DNA of 35,354 nucleotides, from positions 1 through 35,354 of the forward strand of contig DASYEM010000134.1 in the NCBI GenBank assembly GCA_036499025.1, in the 5' to 3' direction. Both the position numbers and the translations under genes were made by a program. The DNA is from Parvibaculum sp036499025. GTDB taxonomy: Bacteria; Pseudomonadota; Alphaproteobacteria; Parvibaculales; Parvibaculaceae. The notes below the pieces were generated by a model. That model was not told the DNA's origin. It was given only the letters and a program-made list of their open reading frames with translations, and made no database searches. Positions 35,341 through 35,354 of this stretch are shown piece by piece (position 1 is the stretch's first letter; the number at the start of each line of letters is the position of its first letter).

Positions 35341-35354
35341 TAATTGAAAAAATT

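Overview
The window looks like chromosomal DNA of a GC-rich alphaproteobacterium (base composition judged by eye, not counted). The main reasons are an ArsR-methyltransferase fusion regulator of the SahR type in front of metF and a split metH, an mlaA-mlaC pair, fused oxoprolinase, and the general protein style. I cannot fix the genus. A Hyphomicrobiales- or Parvibaculum-like host is a guess.

Left part (1-9550): housekeeping and assorted metabolism. RNase P RNA (rnpB, minus strand, with its own promoter) is followed by a zinc-independent quinone oxidoreductase. A minus-strand group (DnaJ/TerB co-chaperone, EamA exporter, AmpD-like amidase) and a small glycine-zipper lipoprotein come next. Then come a large fused 5-oxoprolinase/hydantoinase, a likely 27-residue membrane micropeptide, and a divergent pair of a carboxymuconolactone decarboxylase-family protein and an HxlR regulator with a palindrome between them.

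Middle part (9550-22140): a methionine-cycle operon on the minus strand (sahR, metF, metH N-terminal half, metH C-terminal half), with a near-perfect palindrome inside the sahR promoter. MetH is broken by one in-frame TGA. Next are mlaA and mlaC (lipid trafficking), a strong bidirectional terminator, ettA, an AI-2E/PerM-family membrane protein, an MFS exporter, and a divergent COG2345/SufR-like regulator that carries a cysteine set suited to an Fe-S cluster.

Right part (22141-35354): a DUF1302 outer-membrane protein, a perfect 28-base palindromic terminator, a TetR regulator, and a ten-gene minus-strand operon in which every neighbouring pair overlaps. Read 5' to 3' the operon encodes an MIO-type aromatic amino acid ammonia-lyase, a hotdog thioesterase, a LolA-like protein, an MMPL/RND exporter, a halogenase-like flavoprotein, a DUF3261 lipoprotein, ketosynthase, dehydratase, ketoreductase and a second ketosynthase. 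This is the tail half of an aryl polyene (APE; xanthomonadin/flexirubin-type pigment) gene cluster. The acyl carrier proteins, aryl-activating ligase, chain-length-factor subunit and acyl/glycosyltransferases expected of such clusters are not in the window and probably lie past the right edge, where the lyase frame is still open. The most interesting points are the halogenase-type flavoprotein, the unusual Phe-His selectivity pair in the lyase, the in-frame TGA that splits metH, and the Fe-S-type regulator sharing an operator with an MFS pump.
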